From: VBDM01 sp041496705
Lineage (GTDB): Bacteria; Pseudomonadota; Gammaproteobacteria; Burkholderiales; SG8-39
DNA: 33,186 nucleotides
Assembly (NCBI GenBank): GCA_041496705.1
Contig: JBGQFD010000035.1
Coordinates: 1 to 33,186, forward strand
Reading direction: 5' to 3'
Shown here: positions 14,993-22,908 of the stretch, one piece after another
Position numbering within the stretch: the stretch's first letter is position 1
How the letters are laid out: every line of letters begins with the position of its first letter
Translations under genes and position numbers: made by a program
The notes under the pieces: model-generated
What the model was told of the DNA's origin: nothing
The model's database searches: none
Seen by the model: the letters and a program-made list of their open reading frames with translations, nothing else

Positions 14993-17755
14993 ATGTGGTT
15001 TGTCGGCGTCGGCTTAGTGATCGGGCTGTTGGTCGGCGTGAATCTGGGCCACGACATGTGGATCGTCGGCGCCGTGGCCGGCGCAGTTGCAGGCTGGGGG
15101 ACAAACGCCTGGAGGAGTACAGCGCGAGGCGTCGAAGCGCTTGCCGCGCTTTCTTCTGAACTTAAGGATCTGAGCGCGCGCCTCGCCGCGGTGGAGAAGC
15201 GGCTCGCCATAACACCGCCGCCGATTACATCGCGCGTCCCCGAACCACCCAAGCCGTTAGACGAGTCGGCGCAGGCGCCCGTGACGCCCAGTCCGGAGCC
15301 ACTCACCCATGCGACAGGCCTTTCCGCAAGGCCAGGAGATTTCCTCAGGGAGGCACCATTCCGCGAACCCCTCGCAGCTGCGGAGTCCCCTCGCCTCGCA
15401 CCGAAGCCGGAGCCCGGGCCGGCGCCCGAACCCAATCCCATCATCAAGTGGTTGCTCGGCGGAAACACCGTCGTCCGCGTCGGCGTCGTGATCCTTTTCT
15501 TCGGCGTCGCGTTCCTGCTCAAGTACGCTTACGAGCACACACACGTGCCCATCGAAGTTCGGCTCATCGGCGTCGCGCTGGGCGCAGTCGTCCTGCTGGT
15601 GCTGGGATGGCGGCTTCGGGACAAGCGGCCCGGATATGCGTTGTCGCTGCAAGGCGGCGGCGTCGGCCTGCTCTATCTCACCATCTTCGCCGCCTTTCGA
15701 TTGTATTCACTCCTGCCCCCTCTTCCGGCGTTCGTACTCCTGCTTGCCGTAGCGGTCTTTTCCGCCGCGCTCGCGGTGCTGCAAAACTCGCTCGCGCTCG
15801 CCGTCCTCGGCGCGAGCGGCGGCTTCCTCGCGCCCGTGCTCGCGTCCACGGGAAAAGGCAGCCACGTGATGCTCTTCTCGTACTATCTGGTGCTGAACCT
15901 GGGGATCTTCGCCGTTGCCTGGCGCAAAGCCTGGCGCGTCCTCAACCTCGTCGGCTTTGGCTTTACCTTCGTCATCGGGACGATGTGGGGAGTGACTTCC
16001 TACCGTCCGGAATTCTTCGCCTCCACCGAGCCCTTCCTTGCCGCGTTCTTCCTGCTCTACGTCGCGATCCCGATTCTGTACTCGCGCCGCGAAGTCTTCG
16101 CGCTGCGCCACTACGTCGACGGCACGCTCGTCTTCGGCGTGCCGCTCGTCGCCTTCGGGCTGCAGACGGGCCTCGTGCGCCAGTTCGAGTACGGGGCGGC
16201 GTGGAGCGCATTCGCACTCGGCGCCTTCTACCTGATGCTCGCTTCTGCGTTGTGGCGCCGCGCCGGGGAAAACCTGCGCCTGCTCACGGAGTCGTTTCTC
16301 GCGCTCGGCGTGGGATTCGGCACGCTCGCGATCCCGCTCGCCTTCGACGGACGCATCACTTCCGCGGCCTGGGCGCTGGAAGGCGCGGCCATCGTCTGGG
16401 TGAGCGCACGCCAGGGGCGCGTGCTCGGTCTCGCCTTCGGGCTCGCACTGCAATTCGCCGCAGGCATCGCCTTTCTGTTCGACGTGGAGAAAGGCTACGG
16501 GCCGGCTCCCGTGCTCAACGCCTTCTATCTGGGTTGCGTGTTCGTCGCAATCGGCGCGCTCTTCTGCTCGGCCTACCTCGAACGCAGGCGCGGGAAATCG
16601 GGGCAGCCCTGGGAACCTGCCGTCGCTGCCTTGTTGCTCGTCTGGGGTGCACTGTGGTGGGCGTTCGGCGGTCTGCACGAGATTCACCGCCATTTGGATC
16701 GCGAAGTGGAAACGCACGCGGCGTTGATCTATCTCGCCAGTTCCGCCGCGGTCTTCAGCCTGCTCTCGAAATCGCTCGACTGGCAACGCGCCCGCTGGCC
16801 TGCGTACGCCATTGCGCCGATCGCCGCGCTGGCTCTTACGCAGGAGGTCGACCGCGGGTCCCACCCCTTCGCGAATTGGGGCTGGCTCGCCTGGCCGCTC
16901 GCATGGATCGAGCATCTTTGGGTGTTGCGGCGTCACGAGCATCAGGATCAGGCGTTGCACGAGTGGCTGCACGCAATCGGACTCTGGTTGCTCGTCGTCG
17001 TGGCGTGCTGGGAGTTCGCCTGGCAAATCGATCGCGCGGTCGAGGGCAAGCGCGTCTGGCCGCTCATCGCCTGGGCCGTAGTGCCGGCCGTCGTTCTGAG
17101 TCTGCTCACATCGAGCCGGGCGCGCCAGGCCTGGCCGGTTTCGCAACATACAAAAAGCTACTTGGTGCTGGGTGCTGTTCCCATTGCAGTGTTCCTCGGA
17201 GTCTGGACAGTCTTTGCGAATTTCACGAGCAACGGCGATCCGGCTCCCTTGCCGTACCTGCCTCTCCTGAATCCTCTGGACATCGCCCAGGCGCTGGTGT
17301 TCGTGGTCCTCGCCTACTGGCTTATGACGCTCAGGGGTTTGGGCTATCTCGAGCTGATCGGCACGACGCCCAGGCCGCTGTATGCACTTTTCGGCGGCGC
17401 GACCTTCATCTGGGCAAACGGCGTGCTCCTGCGAACTTTGCATCACTGGGCCGACGTTCCTTTCCAGCTTGACGCCATGCTGCGCTCCGTTCTCGTCCAG
17501 GCGGCGTTCTCCCTCTTCTGGTCGATTCTCGCGCTCGCGACCATGCTCTTCGCGACGCGCAAGGCCTTGCGCGAGTTGTGGCTCACGGGCGCAGCGCTGA
17601 TGGGTATGGTGGTCGTGAAGCTCTTTCTCGTCGATCTTTCGAATGTCGGCACGGTGGAGCGCATCGTATCGTTCATCGGGGTGGGAATCTTTCTGCTCGT
17701 CATCGGCTACTTCTCACCAGTTCCTCCGAAGGTTCGAATGAAAAACCCAAAATGA
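14993..17755 (+). CDS. DUF2339 multi-pass membrane protein
   Basis: This 920-residue integral membrane protein begins with one hydrophobic helix (1-18) and a small Ala/Gly-rich one, then a coiled coil (about 46-70, ELKDLSARLAAVEKRL). A Pro-rich segment runs to about residue 145. From IIKWLLGGNTVVRVGVVILFFGVAFLLKYAYEH onward it is a long series of membrane helices, about two dozen. This is the architecture of DUF2339, a family without a known biochemical activity. GGGGAGG lies just before the ATG. It overlaps the DUF3999 gene by four bases, and the pair probably acts together in the envelope. Confidence 0.9.
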   Translation: MWFVGVGLVIGLLVGVNLGHDMWIVGAVAGAVAGWGTNAWRSTARGVEALAALSSELKDLSARLAAVEKRLAITPPPITSRVPEPPKPLDESAQAPVTPSPEPLTHATGLSARPGDFLREAPFREPLAAAESPRLAPKPEPGPAPEPNPIIKWLLGGNTVVRVGVVILFFGVAFLLKYAYEHTHVPIEVRLIGVALGAVVLLVLGWRLRDKRPGYALSLQGGGVGLLYLTIFAAFRLYSLLPPLPAFVLLLAVAVFSAALAVLQNSLALAVLGASGGFLAPVLASTGKGSHVMLFSYYLVLNLGIFAVAWRKAWRVLNLVGFGFTFVIGTMWGVTSYRPEFFASTEPFLAAFFLLYVAIPILYSRREVFALRHYVDGTLVFGVPLVAFGLQTGLVRQFEYGAAWSAFALGAFYLMLASALWRRAGENLRLLTESFLALGVGFGTLAIPLAFDGRITSAAWALEGAAIVWVSARQGRVLGLAFGLALQFAAGIAFLFDVEKGYGPAPVLNAFYLGCVFVAIGALFCSAYLERRRGKSGQPWEPAVAALLLVWGALWWAFGGLHEIHRHLDREVETHAALIYLASSAAVFSLLSKSLDWQRARWPAYAIAPIAALALTQEVDRGSHPFANWGWLAWPLAWIEHLWVLRRHEHQDQALHEWLHAIGLWLLVVVACWEFAWQIDRAVEGKRVWPLIAWAVVPAVVLSLLTSSRARQAWPVSQHTKSYLVLGAVPIAVFLGVWTVFANFTSNGDPAPLPYLPLLNPLDIAQALVFVVLAYWLMTLRGLGYLELIGTTPRPLYALFGGATFIWANGVLLRTLHHWADVPFQLDAMLRSVLVQAAFSLFWSILALATMLFATRKALRELWLTGAALMGMVVVKLFLVDLSNVGTVERIVSFIGVGIFLLVIGYFSPVPPKVRMKNPK

Positions 17756-19158
17756 GAGCCGTGATTTTCGCAGCCGCCCTGTCCGGCCTACCGGTCGTCG
17801 GAGCACTTTGCGCCGAGAGTCCCTCGAACTTTGCCTACGGGGCCTCCATTCGCGCCGACGCGAGCGAGTCGCTGTACCGGCTGGAATTGCCGCGTGCCGT
17901 CTACCGCGGAGCGGTGCGGCGGGATCTGGGCGATCTGCGCGTGTTCAACGGCGCGAGTGAAGTCGTCCCCCATGCATTTCGTCCGCGCGCCAGCACCGAG
18001 ACCCAGAAGCGCGAGCCGGTCGCACTCGGCTTCTTTCCGCTGTACGGCGAGGAACCGAATCAGCTCGATGGATTGTCTCTGCGCGTCGAGCGGCGCGCTT
18101 CGGGAACCATCATCAAGCTCGACGAGCGCGCCGGATCGCCCGGATCGAAGAACCTGCTCGCGTATCTGGTGGACGCGAGCGCGCTGCAGATTCCCGTGCG
18201 CGCCCTAGATCTGGAAGTCCAGGGCGGCGGGGCTTACGCCGCCAACCTCAGCGTCGAGGCCGGCGACGACCTGTCGACGTGGAGCACGGTCGTGGCGAGG
18301 GCACCGATCCTGTCCCTGCAGCACGCGGGCGCGATGCTCGAGCAGCGGCGCATCGAGTTCGCGTCGCGCAAGCCGAAGTACTTCCGCATTTCCTGGAGCG
18401 GCATGCCGGCCACCGCCCGGCTCGGCGCGCTGCGCGCCGAACCGGGCGACGCGCAGGTCGACGCGGTGAGGCAATGGGAGCCCGTCCCCGGGCGCGCCGT
18501 CGCGGACAAGCCCGGCGAATACGTCTTCGACGCACAGGGACAATTCCCCGCGGATCGCCTGCGCCTGGAGCTTCCGCAGGCCAACACCGTGGTACAGGTG
18601 CGGTTCGCGTCGCGCGCACGCGCCGACTCGCCCTGGCGGCCGCTGGCGGGCGCAACGGCGTACCGGCTTCGCCGTGACGGCGTGGACGTCTCGAATCCGG
18701 ACGTCCCGACAGGCGAAAACGCCGACCGCTACTGGCTCCTTCGCGTCGACCAGAAGGGCGGCGGGCTGGGGGCGGGCGAACCCAGACTGCTGCTCGGCTG
18801 GCTGCCGCAGGAGATCGTATGGGTCGCGCGCGGCAATCCGCCTTTCACCCTCGCCTATGGCAGCCGCGAGGCAAAACCCTCGGCCTACGCGATCGAGTCG
18901 CTCATCCCTGGCTACCGCCGCGACGCCGATCTGGGTGCCAAAGTCGCGACCGTCGCGCAAGGCTCGCCCGCGTCGGTGAAATCCGTGGACGTCGACGCGC
19001 CCGCCGTGCTCGGCGGACAGAGCGTCCTGGAAGAACGGATCGACCTCAAGCGCGGAGCGCTCTGGGCGGCGCTCGTCGCCGGCGTGGCGTTTCTCGGGTG
19101 GATGGCTTGGAGGCTCTTGAAGCAGATGAATGCGGGCGCAAGGCCGCCGGCAGATTGA
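17752..19158 (+). CDS. DUF3999 envelope protein
   Basis: This 468-residue exported protein has a signal peptide (MRAVIFAAALSGLPVVGALC), a large beta-rich region, and one membrane helix near the C-terminus (ALWAALVAGVAFLGWMAWRLL). Patterns such as YRLELPRAVYRGAVRRDLGDLRVFNGASEVVPHAF match DUF3999, a family of unknown function usually encoded beside DUF2339. Its ATG overlaps the DUF2339 stop (ATGA), indicating translational coupling. Topology suggests a periplasmic body anchored at its C-terminus. Longer upstream starts would lie inside DUF2339 and are rejected. Confidence 0.88.
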   Translation: MRAVIFAAALSGLPVVGALCAESPSNFAYGASIRADASESLYRLELPRAVYRGAVRRDLGDLRVFNGASEVVPHAFRPRASTETQKREPVALGFFPLYGEEPNQLDGLSLRVERRASGTIIKLDERAGSPGSKNLLAYLVDASALQIPVRALDLEVQGGGAYAANLSVEAGDDLSTWSTVVARAPILSLQHAGAMLEQRRIEFASRKPKYFRISWSGMPATARLGALRAEPGDAQVDAVRQWEPVPGRAVADKPGEYVFDAQGQFPADRLRLELPQANTVVQVRFASRARADSPWRPLAGATAYRLRRDGVDVSNPDVPTGENADRYWLLRVDQKGGGLGAGEPRLLLGWLPQEIVWVARGNPPFTLAYGSREAKPSAYAIESLIPGYRRDADLGAKVATVAQGSPASVKSVDVDAPAVLGGQSVLEERIDLKRGALWAALVAGVAFLGWMAWRLLKQMNAGARPPAD

Positions 19159-19198
19159 GGTCATGGACCGATGGGCCTGGGGACCTTCAGCAAGAGCG

Positions 19199-20056
19199 AT
19201 GCGTAAACGGTTCCTAGCTCTGGTTGCCTCCTTCCTGCTTCTCGTAGGCTTCGCCAGCGTCGCCGCCGACCTCTCGATCGCGACGACCGCACCCGACGGC
19301 ACCACGGAGCAGGTTCCGACGACCCTGTCCAGACCCGACGGCCCCGGCCCCTTCCCCGCCATCGTGCTCATGCACGACTGCAGCGGCCTCGGTCCCGCTT
19401 CCAGCGGCGCACCGGGACGCTGGGCAAAGGAATTGGTACAACGCGGCTACGTCGTGGTCCTCCCCGACAGTTTCACCACGCGCGGGCACGCCGGTGGCAT
19501 TTGCACCGTGCCGCCGAAACAGCGCCGCGGTGACCTCAGTTTTGAGCGCCGCGCCCGCGACGCCTACGCCGCGCTCGCCTGGCTGCGCGCGCAAGCCTAC
19601 GTCGACCCGAAGCGTGTTGGTCTTATGGGCGGCTCGCACGGCGGGGCGACGACGCTCGCCGCGATCCTTGCGCCGGCGGGCGACGCCGAATCCAGACGCG
19701 GCGGTTTCGCTGCCGCGGTCGCGCTCTATCCACGCTGCCAGCCATTCAACAGGCGGCAATCCGGCACGCGGCCGCTCGCCCCGCTCTTCATCCTCATCGG
19801 CGAGAAGGACGACTGGACGCCGGCTGAACCCTGCCGCCGGCTCGCCGAAACCGCTCAGGCCGCCCGCCAGCCGGTGACGATCAAGATCTACCCTGGCGCG
19901 CACCACTCCTTCGACAGCCCCAACCCGGTGCGCTACGTCGGGGCGCGCGTCAACCCCAGCGTTTCGGGCGGCTACGGCGCCACCACGGGCGGCGATCCCG
20001 CCGCCTGGGCGGACAGCATTCGCGAGGTCGAAGCGTTCTTCGGCAGGTACCTGTGA
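19199..20056 (+). CDS. Secreted dienelactone-hydrolase-like alpha/beta hydrolase
   Basis: This 285-residue protein has a signal peptide (MRKRFLALVASFLLLVGFASVAA) and an alpha/beta hydrolase fold: AIVLMHDCSGLG, a nucleophile elbow GGSHGG with Ser146, Asp204 or Asp205 in IGEKDDWTP, and His235 or His236 in PGAHHSF. True dienelactone hydrolases use Cys as nucleophile; here it is Ser, as in many periplasmic relatives. The substrate is unknown. I prefer the ATG at 19199 because the signal peptide begins there; an ATG at 19163 behind GAGG would add 12 residues. It follows DUF3999 by 40 bases and overlaps the next gene (GTGA). Confidence 0.85.
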   Translation: MRKRFLALVASFLLLVGFASVAADLSIATTAPDGTTEQVPTTLSRPDGPGPFPAIVLMHDCSGLGPASSGAPGRWAKELVQRGYVVVLPDSFTTRGHAGGICTVPPKQRRGDLSFERRARDAYAALAWLRAQAYVDPKRVGLMGGSHGGATTLAAILAPAGDAESRRGGFAAAVALYPRCQPFNRRQSGTRPLAPLFILIGEKDDWTPAEPCRRLAETAQAARQPVTIKIYPGAHHSFDSPNPVRYVGARVNPSVSGGYGATTGGDPAAWADSIREVEAFFGRYL

Positions 20057-20253
20057 TTCTCGAGGCGACCATCACCTGCCCGTTCTGCGGGCACCGGCGG
20101 AGCGAGGCGATGCCCACCGACGCCTGTCTGCACTTCTACGAGTGCACCGCGTGTCGCAAGATGCTCAAGCCCAGGCCCGGCGATTGTTGTGTATTCTGCT
20201 CGTACGGTTCGGCGAAATGCCCGCCGCGGCAACGGCCGACCGGCGGATCGTAA
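20053..20253 (+). CDS. Small GDCCVxC cysteine-rich protein, Cys form of a selenoprotein family
   Basis: This 66-residue protein has nine cysteines: Cys9/12 (CPFC), Cys25, Cys31/34 (CTAC), then GDCCVFC with Cys45/46/49, and Cys56. The GDCCVFCSYG block is the signature of the GDCCVxC family, some members of which carry selenocysteine; here the last position of the signature is an ordinary TGC codon (20197-20199). Function is not established; metal binding or thiol redox is likely. It starts at GTG overlapping the hydrolase stop (GTGA). Confidence 0.8.
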   Translation: MILEATITCPFCGHRRSEAMPTDACLHFYECTACRKMLKPRPGDCCVFCSYGSAKCPPRQRPTGGS

Positions 20254-20303
20254 CGAATAGCGAGAATTCCGGGCTACCGCCCAACACCAGAGGAGGACTG
20301 ACC

Positions 20304-20753
20304 GTGGAAGCGCAAAGCGAACCGAGACTGCTGTTCCCGAAGCTCAAGCCGTTCTACGACTGGGTCGCGCCGCTCACCTGGCCGCTGATCCGCCTGACCG
20401 TCGGCCTGATGATCCTTCCGCACGGCATTCCCAAGCTCATGGCGGGCGTCGCGGCGACGGCTCAATTCGCATTGGTCAAGCGAGGCATCGCGCCGGCCGA
20501 ACCTCTGGCCGTGGTGCTCATCATCCTGGAAACAGTCGGCGGGCTGTGCGTCGCCCTGGGCCTCTTCACGCGCTTTTTCGCCGCGGCCATCACCATCGAA
20601 ATGGCGGTGATCGCCTACCACCATCTGCCCAAATTCGGATGGACAGGTCCCGGCTACGAGTACCCGCTGATGTGGGGCCTGATGATGTTCGCCATCGCGC
20701 TGCGCGGCGGCGGCCCGTGGTCGCTCGATCGCAAGCTCGGCTGGCAGCTCTAG
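20304..20753 (+). CDS. DoxX-family membrane protein
   Basis: This 149-residue protein has about four membrane helices. The DoxX pattern PLIRLTVGLMILPHGIPKLM is followed by LAVVLIILETVGGLCVALGLFTRFFAAAITIEM and a C-terminal ALRGGGPWSLD. DoxX proteins are small membrane proteins linked loosely to redox or thiol stress; the exact role here is unknown. The start is the GTG at 20304, preceded by a strong AGAGGAGG site. It follows the GDCCVxC gene by 50 bases. Confidence 0.85.
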   Translation: MEAQSEPRLLFPKLKPFYDWVAPLTWPLIRLTVGLMILPHGIPKLMAGVAATAQFALVKRGIAPAEPLAVVLIILETVGGLCVALGLFTRFFAAAITIEMAVIAYHHLPKFGWTGPGYEYPLMWGLMMFAIALRGGGPWSLDRKLGWQL

Positions 20754-20793
20754 GCCAGCATAGGTTCGGGGTTTTCCAGAGGAAAGGGGTTCC

Positions 20794-21150
20794 ATGACAA
20801 CCATCGCCAATGGCGCAGTCGCACTCGTCGCGCTCCTGCATTTCTGGTTCCTCGTCCTCGAGATGTTCCTCTGGACCAAGCCGCTCGGTCTGAAGACCTT
20901 TCGTCTCACGCCGGACTTCGCCAGGGCGACGAAAGCGCTCGCCGCGAACCAGGGCCTGTACAACGGCTTCGTCGCGACCGGACTCGGCTGGGGTCTGGTT
21001 CTCGGCCGCGCGGGAACCTCGATCACGGTTTTTTTCCTGGGCTGCGTCATCGTCGCCGGCGTGTTCGGCGGCTTCACGGCGAGCCGCAAGATCCTCTGGG
21101 TGCAAGCGCTTCCGGGCGCGGTGGCGCTCGCGCTCGTGCTGCTCGCCTAA
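20794..21150 (+). CDS. DUF1304 membrane protein
   Basis: This 118-residue protein has four predicted membrane helices and the DUF1304 pattern (HFWFLVLEMFLW, NQGLYNGFVATGL, GVFGGFTASRKILWVQALPG). Function is unknown. GAGGAAAGG lies upstream of the ATG. It is the last gene of the plus-strand run and ends four bases before the stop of the facing response regulator, leaving no room for a separate terminator. Confidence 0.85.
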   Translation: MTTIANGAVALVALLHFWFLVLEMFLWTKPLGLKTFRLTPDFARATKALAANQGLYNGFVATGLGWGLVLGRAGTSITVFFLGCVIVAGVFGGFTASRKILWVQALPGAVALALVLLA

Positions 21151-21154
21151 GCCG

Positions 21155-21520
21155 TCAGCCGAGCGCTGCGATCTTCGCGAGCAATTCCTTCGGATCGACG
21201 GGCTTGACGACGTAGTCTTTCGCGCCCTGGCGCATCCCCCAGATCCGGTCGGTCTCCAGTTTCTTGCTGGTGCACACGATCACCGGGATGTGCTTGGTGG
21301 CTTCGTCGTGCGTGATGGCGCGCGTCGCCTTGAAACCGTCGGTACCGGGCATGATGATGTCCATGAGGATCAGGTCCGGCTTCTCGGTCTTCGACTTGGC
21401 GATCCCCTCGTCGCCGCTCTGCGCGGTCACGCACTGATACCCCTGTGCGGTCAAGGCATCCATCAGGAACTTGCGGTCGGTGGCTGAATCATCGACGATC
21501 AGGATTTTCTTGATTGGCAT
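21155..21520 (-). CDS. Single-domain response regulator, PilH/CheY-like
   Basis: This 121-residue protein is a stand-alone receiver domain. The acidic pair is Asp10/Asp11, the phosphoacceptor Asp54 (ILMDIIMPG), with Thr84 and Lys106 (KDYVVKP) completing the active site. There is no output domain. Sequence features such as MPIKKILIVDDSATDRKFL and KLETDRIWGMRQGAKDYVVKP resemble PilH of twitching-motility pathways, but no pil or che gene is near, so the assignment stays general. The ATG at 21520 has GAGGAGAA upstream. Confidence 0.88.
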   Translation of the reverse strand: MPIKKILIVDDSATDRKFLMDALTAQGYQCVTAQSGDEGIAKSKTEKPDLILMDIIMPGTDGFKATRAITHDEATKHIPVIVCTSKKLETDRIWGMRQGAKDYVVKPVDPKELLAKIAALG

Positions 21521-21557
21521 GGCATCTTCTCCTCTATAAACTTGGCGGCATCGGTAG

Positions 21558-21586
21558 CCCGCAGCGCCATTCGAGTACTCTGCGGG
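21558..21586 (-). repeat. Inverted repeat in the leader of the response regulator gene
   Basis: CTGCGGG and CCCGCAG arms (21558-21564 and 21580-21586) form a perfect 7-bp stem around a 15-base loop, 38-66 bases before the regulator ATG. On the minus strand a TATACT (-10-like, 21598-21593) would place the transcript start about at the outer base of the stem, giving a 5'-terminal hairpin. No good -35 is seen, so the promoter is uncertain. A protein-binding site is an alternative. Confidence 0.4.
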
Positions 21587-21682
21587 TGCATCAGTATAGG
21601 CTTTGGAGAATGACTGCAGGGACATGAGATTCGCCGCAGCCGTTCGCGCAAACGTTCCACCCAACCACCCAGGGGAGAAACC

Positions 21683-22195
21683 ATGAAACGCACCCACGCC
21701 TTTTCCGCCGTCATCGTCGCCCTGCTCGCCCTGCCGCTCGCCGCGCCCGCAGCGGAATACATGGAGAAAACGCCGTTCCAGCTCTCGCGCGCGTTCTCGC
21801 CGGGGGTGATCACCGAAGGCGGGAAGATCGTCTGGGTCGCAGGACAGACCGCCACGCGCGACAACGACGGCAAGGACATCGCCAACAACTTCGAGGCGCA
21901 GGTGAAGCAGGTGTTCTCGCAGATCGACCAGATCATGAAGCGCGCCGGTGGCAGCCTCGCCAACATCGTGCAAGTGACGGTCTTCATCAAGGAGTCGCGC
22001 TACGGCGACCGCTTCGTCGAGATGCGCAAGGACTATTTCCAGAACGGCAACTATCCCGGGAGCGCACTCATCACCGTGACCAACTTCGCGCGGCCCGGAA
22101 TCGAGATCGAGATCCAGTCGGTCGGCGTGATCGGCGACCGCTGCTCGAGCGACAACCCCTGCTCGGCGGAAGGCCAGGCGAAAAAGAAGCCATGA
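21683..22195 (+). CDS. Exported Rid/YjgF-fold protein lacking the catalytic arginine
   Basis: This 170-residue protein has a signal peptide (about residues 1-24, ending APAA) and a Rid fold (VWVAGQTATRDNDGKDI, NIVQVTVFIKE, IEIEIQSVGVIG). Cytoplasmic RidA deaminates reactive enamines and imines using an Arg in PARSCVEV. Here the matching stretch is YPGSALITV with Ser127 at the Arg position (codon 22061-22063), so deaminase activity is unlikely. Export is also unlike RidA. Two cysteines in a C-terminal extension (CSSDNPC) could form a disulfide. GGGGAGA precedes the ATG. Confidence 0.85.
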   Translation: MKRTHAFSAVIVALLALPLAAPAAEYMEKTPFQLSRAFSPGVITEGGKIVWVAGQTATRDNDGKDIANNFEAQVKQVFSQIDQIMKRAGGSLANIVQVTVFIKESRYGDRFVEMRKDYFQNGNYPGSALITVTNFARPGIEIEIQSVGVIGDRCSSDNPCSAEGQAKKKP

Positions 22196-22293
22196 GCGAA
22201 ATCCAGCCGGCTGACCCCCGGCGCCGTCGCCGCGCCTTCGCAGCCGCGTTGACGCAGGCCGCAATCTTTCACAGAATCCCACCGCGGCCCTAA
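22192..22293 (+). CDS. Possible 33-residue small protein coupled to the Rid-like gene
   Basis: An ATG overlaps the Rid-like stop (ATGA) and opens 33 codons ending in TAA at 22291, just before the ribosome-binding site of the next gene. The predicted peptide is basic, with five consecutive arginines (residues 10-14), followed by AFAAALTQAAIF. The overlap and position are those of a coupled gene, but a chance opening in GC-rich DNA is equally possible. I recognise no family. If it is not coding, the 112-bp gap otherwise holds nothing I can identify. Confidence 0.25.
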   Translation: MSEIQPADPRRRRRAFAAALTQAAIFHRIPPRP

Positions 22294-22307
22294 CAGAGGA
22301 GATCGTC

Positions 22308-22868
22308 ATGACGGCACTATCCGCGCTTTGGCTGCCGATCCTGCTGTCGGCAGTGTTCGTGTTCGTCGCCAGTTCCGTGATCCACATGGCCCTGCCCTGG
22401 CACAAGAACGATTGCCTGAAGGTGCCGAACGAAGACAAGGTTATGGACGCGCTGCGCCCGTTCGCGATACCGCCGGGGGACTACGGGATGCCGCGTCCCT
22501 CGAACATGCAGGAGATGCGCACGCCGGAATTCGCCGAAAGGGCGAAGCGAGGCCCGATGGTGATCTTCACCGTGATGCCGAGCGGTTCCATGTCGATGAA
22601 CAAGCCTCTCGCGCTCTGGTTCGTCTATTCGGCCATCATCGGGCTCCTCGCAGCCTACGTCGCCGGCCGGGCCCTCCCCACTGGCGCGCCCTACCTTCGC
22701 GTCTTCCAGGTGGTCAGCGTCACCGCGTTCGTCGGCTACGCGGCGGCCCTTTGGCAGATGTCGATCTGGTACCACCGCGCGTGGAGCACGACGATCAAGG
22801 CGACGATCGACGGATTGCTCTACGCGCTTCTGACCGCCGGAACATTCGGCTGGCTGTGGCCGCGCTAG
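22308..22868 (+). CDS. Conserved membrane protein of unknown function
   Basis: This 186-residue protein has a first membrane helix (ALWLPILLSAVFVFVASSVIHM), a long loop (residues of about 30-95), and three further helices. The loop contains LPWHKNDCLKVPNEDKVMDALRPF and PPGDYGMPRP, and the C-terminus has ALWQMSIWYHRAWSTTIKATIDGL. I recall this pattern as a conserved hypothetical family with no assigned role. AGAGGAGA lies just upstream. It is followed after 40 bases by another small membrane protein, and the two are probably co-transcribed. Confidence 0.75.
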   Translation: MTALSALWLPILLSAVFVFVASSVIHMALPWHKNDCLKVPNEDKVMDALRPFAIPPGDYGMPRPSNMQEMRTPEFAERAKRGPMVIFTVMPSGSMSMNKPLALWFVYSAIIGLLAAYVAGRALPTGAPYLRVFQVVSVTAFVGYAAALWQMSIWYHRAWSTTIKATIDGLLYALLTAGTFGWLWPR

Positions 22869-22908
22869 GAAAGGTGGGGCCTGAACCCGCACCACAAAGG
22901 AGGAGTAC

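Noticed and set aside
15448..17472. Long alternative frames on both strands within DUF2339
   Set aside because: The DUF2339 frame has membrane helices throughout and proper coupling to DUF3999. The other frames are Arg-rich shadows.
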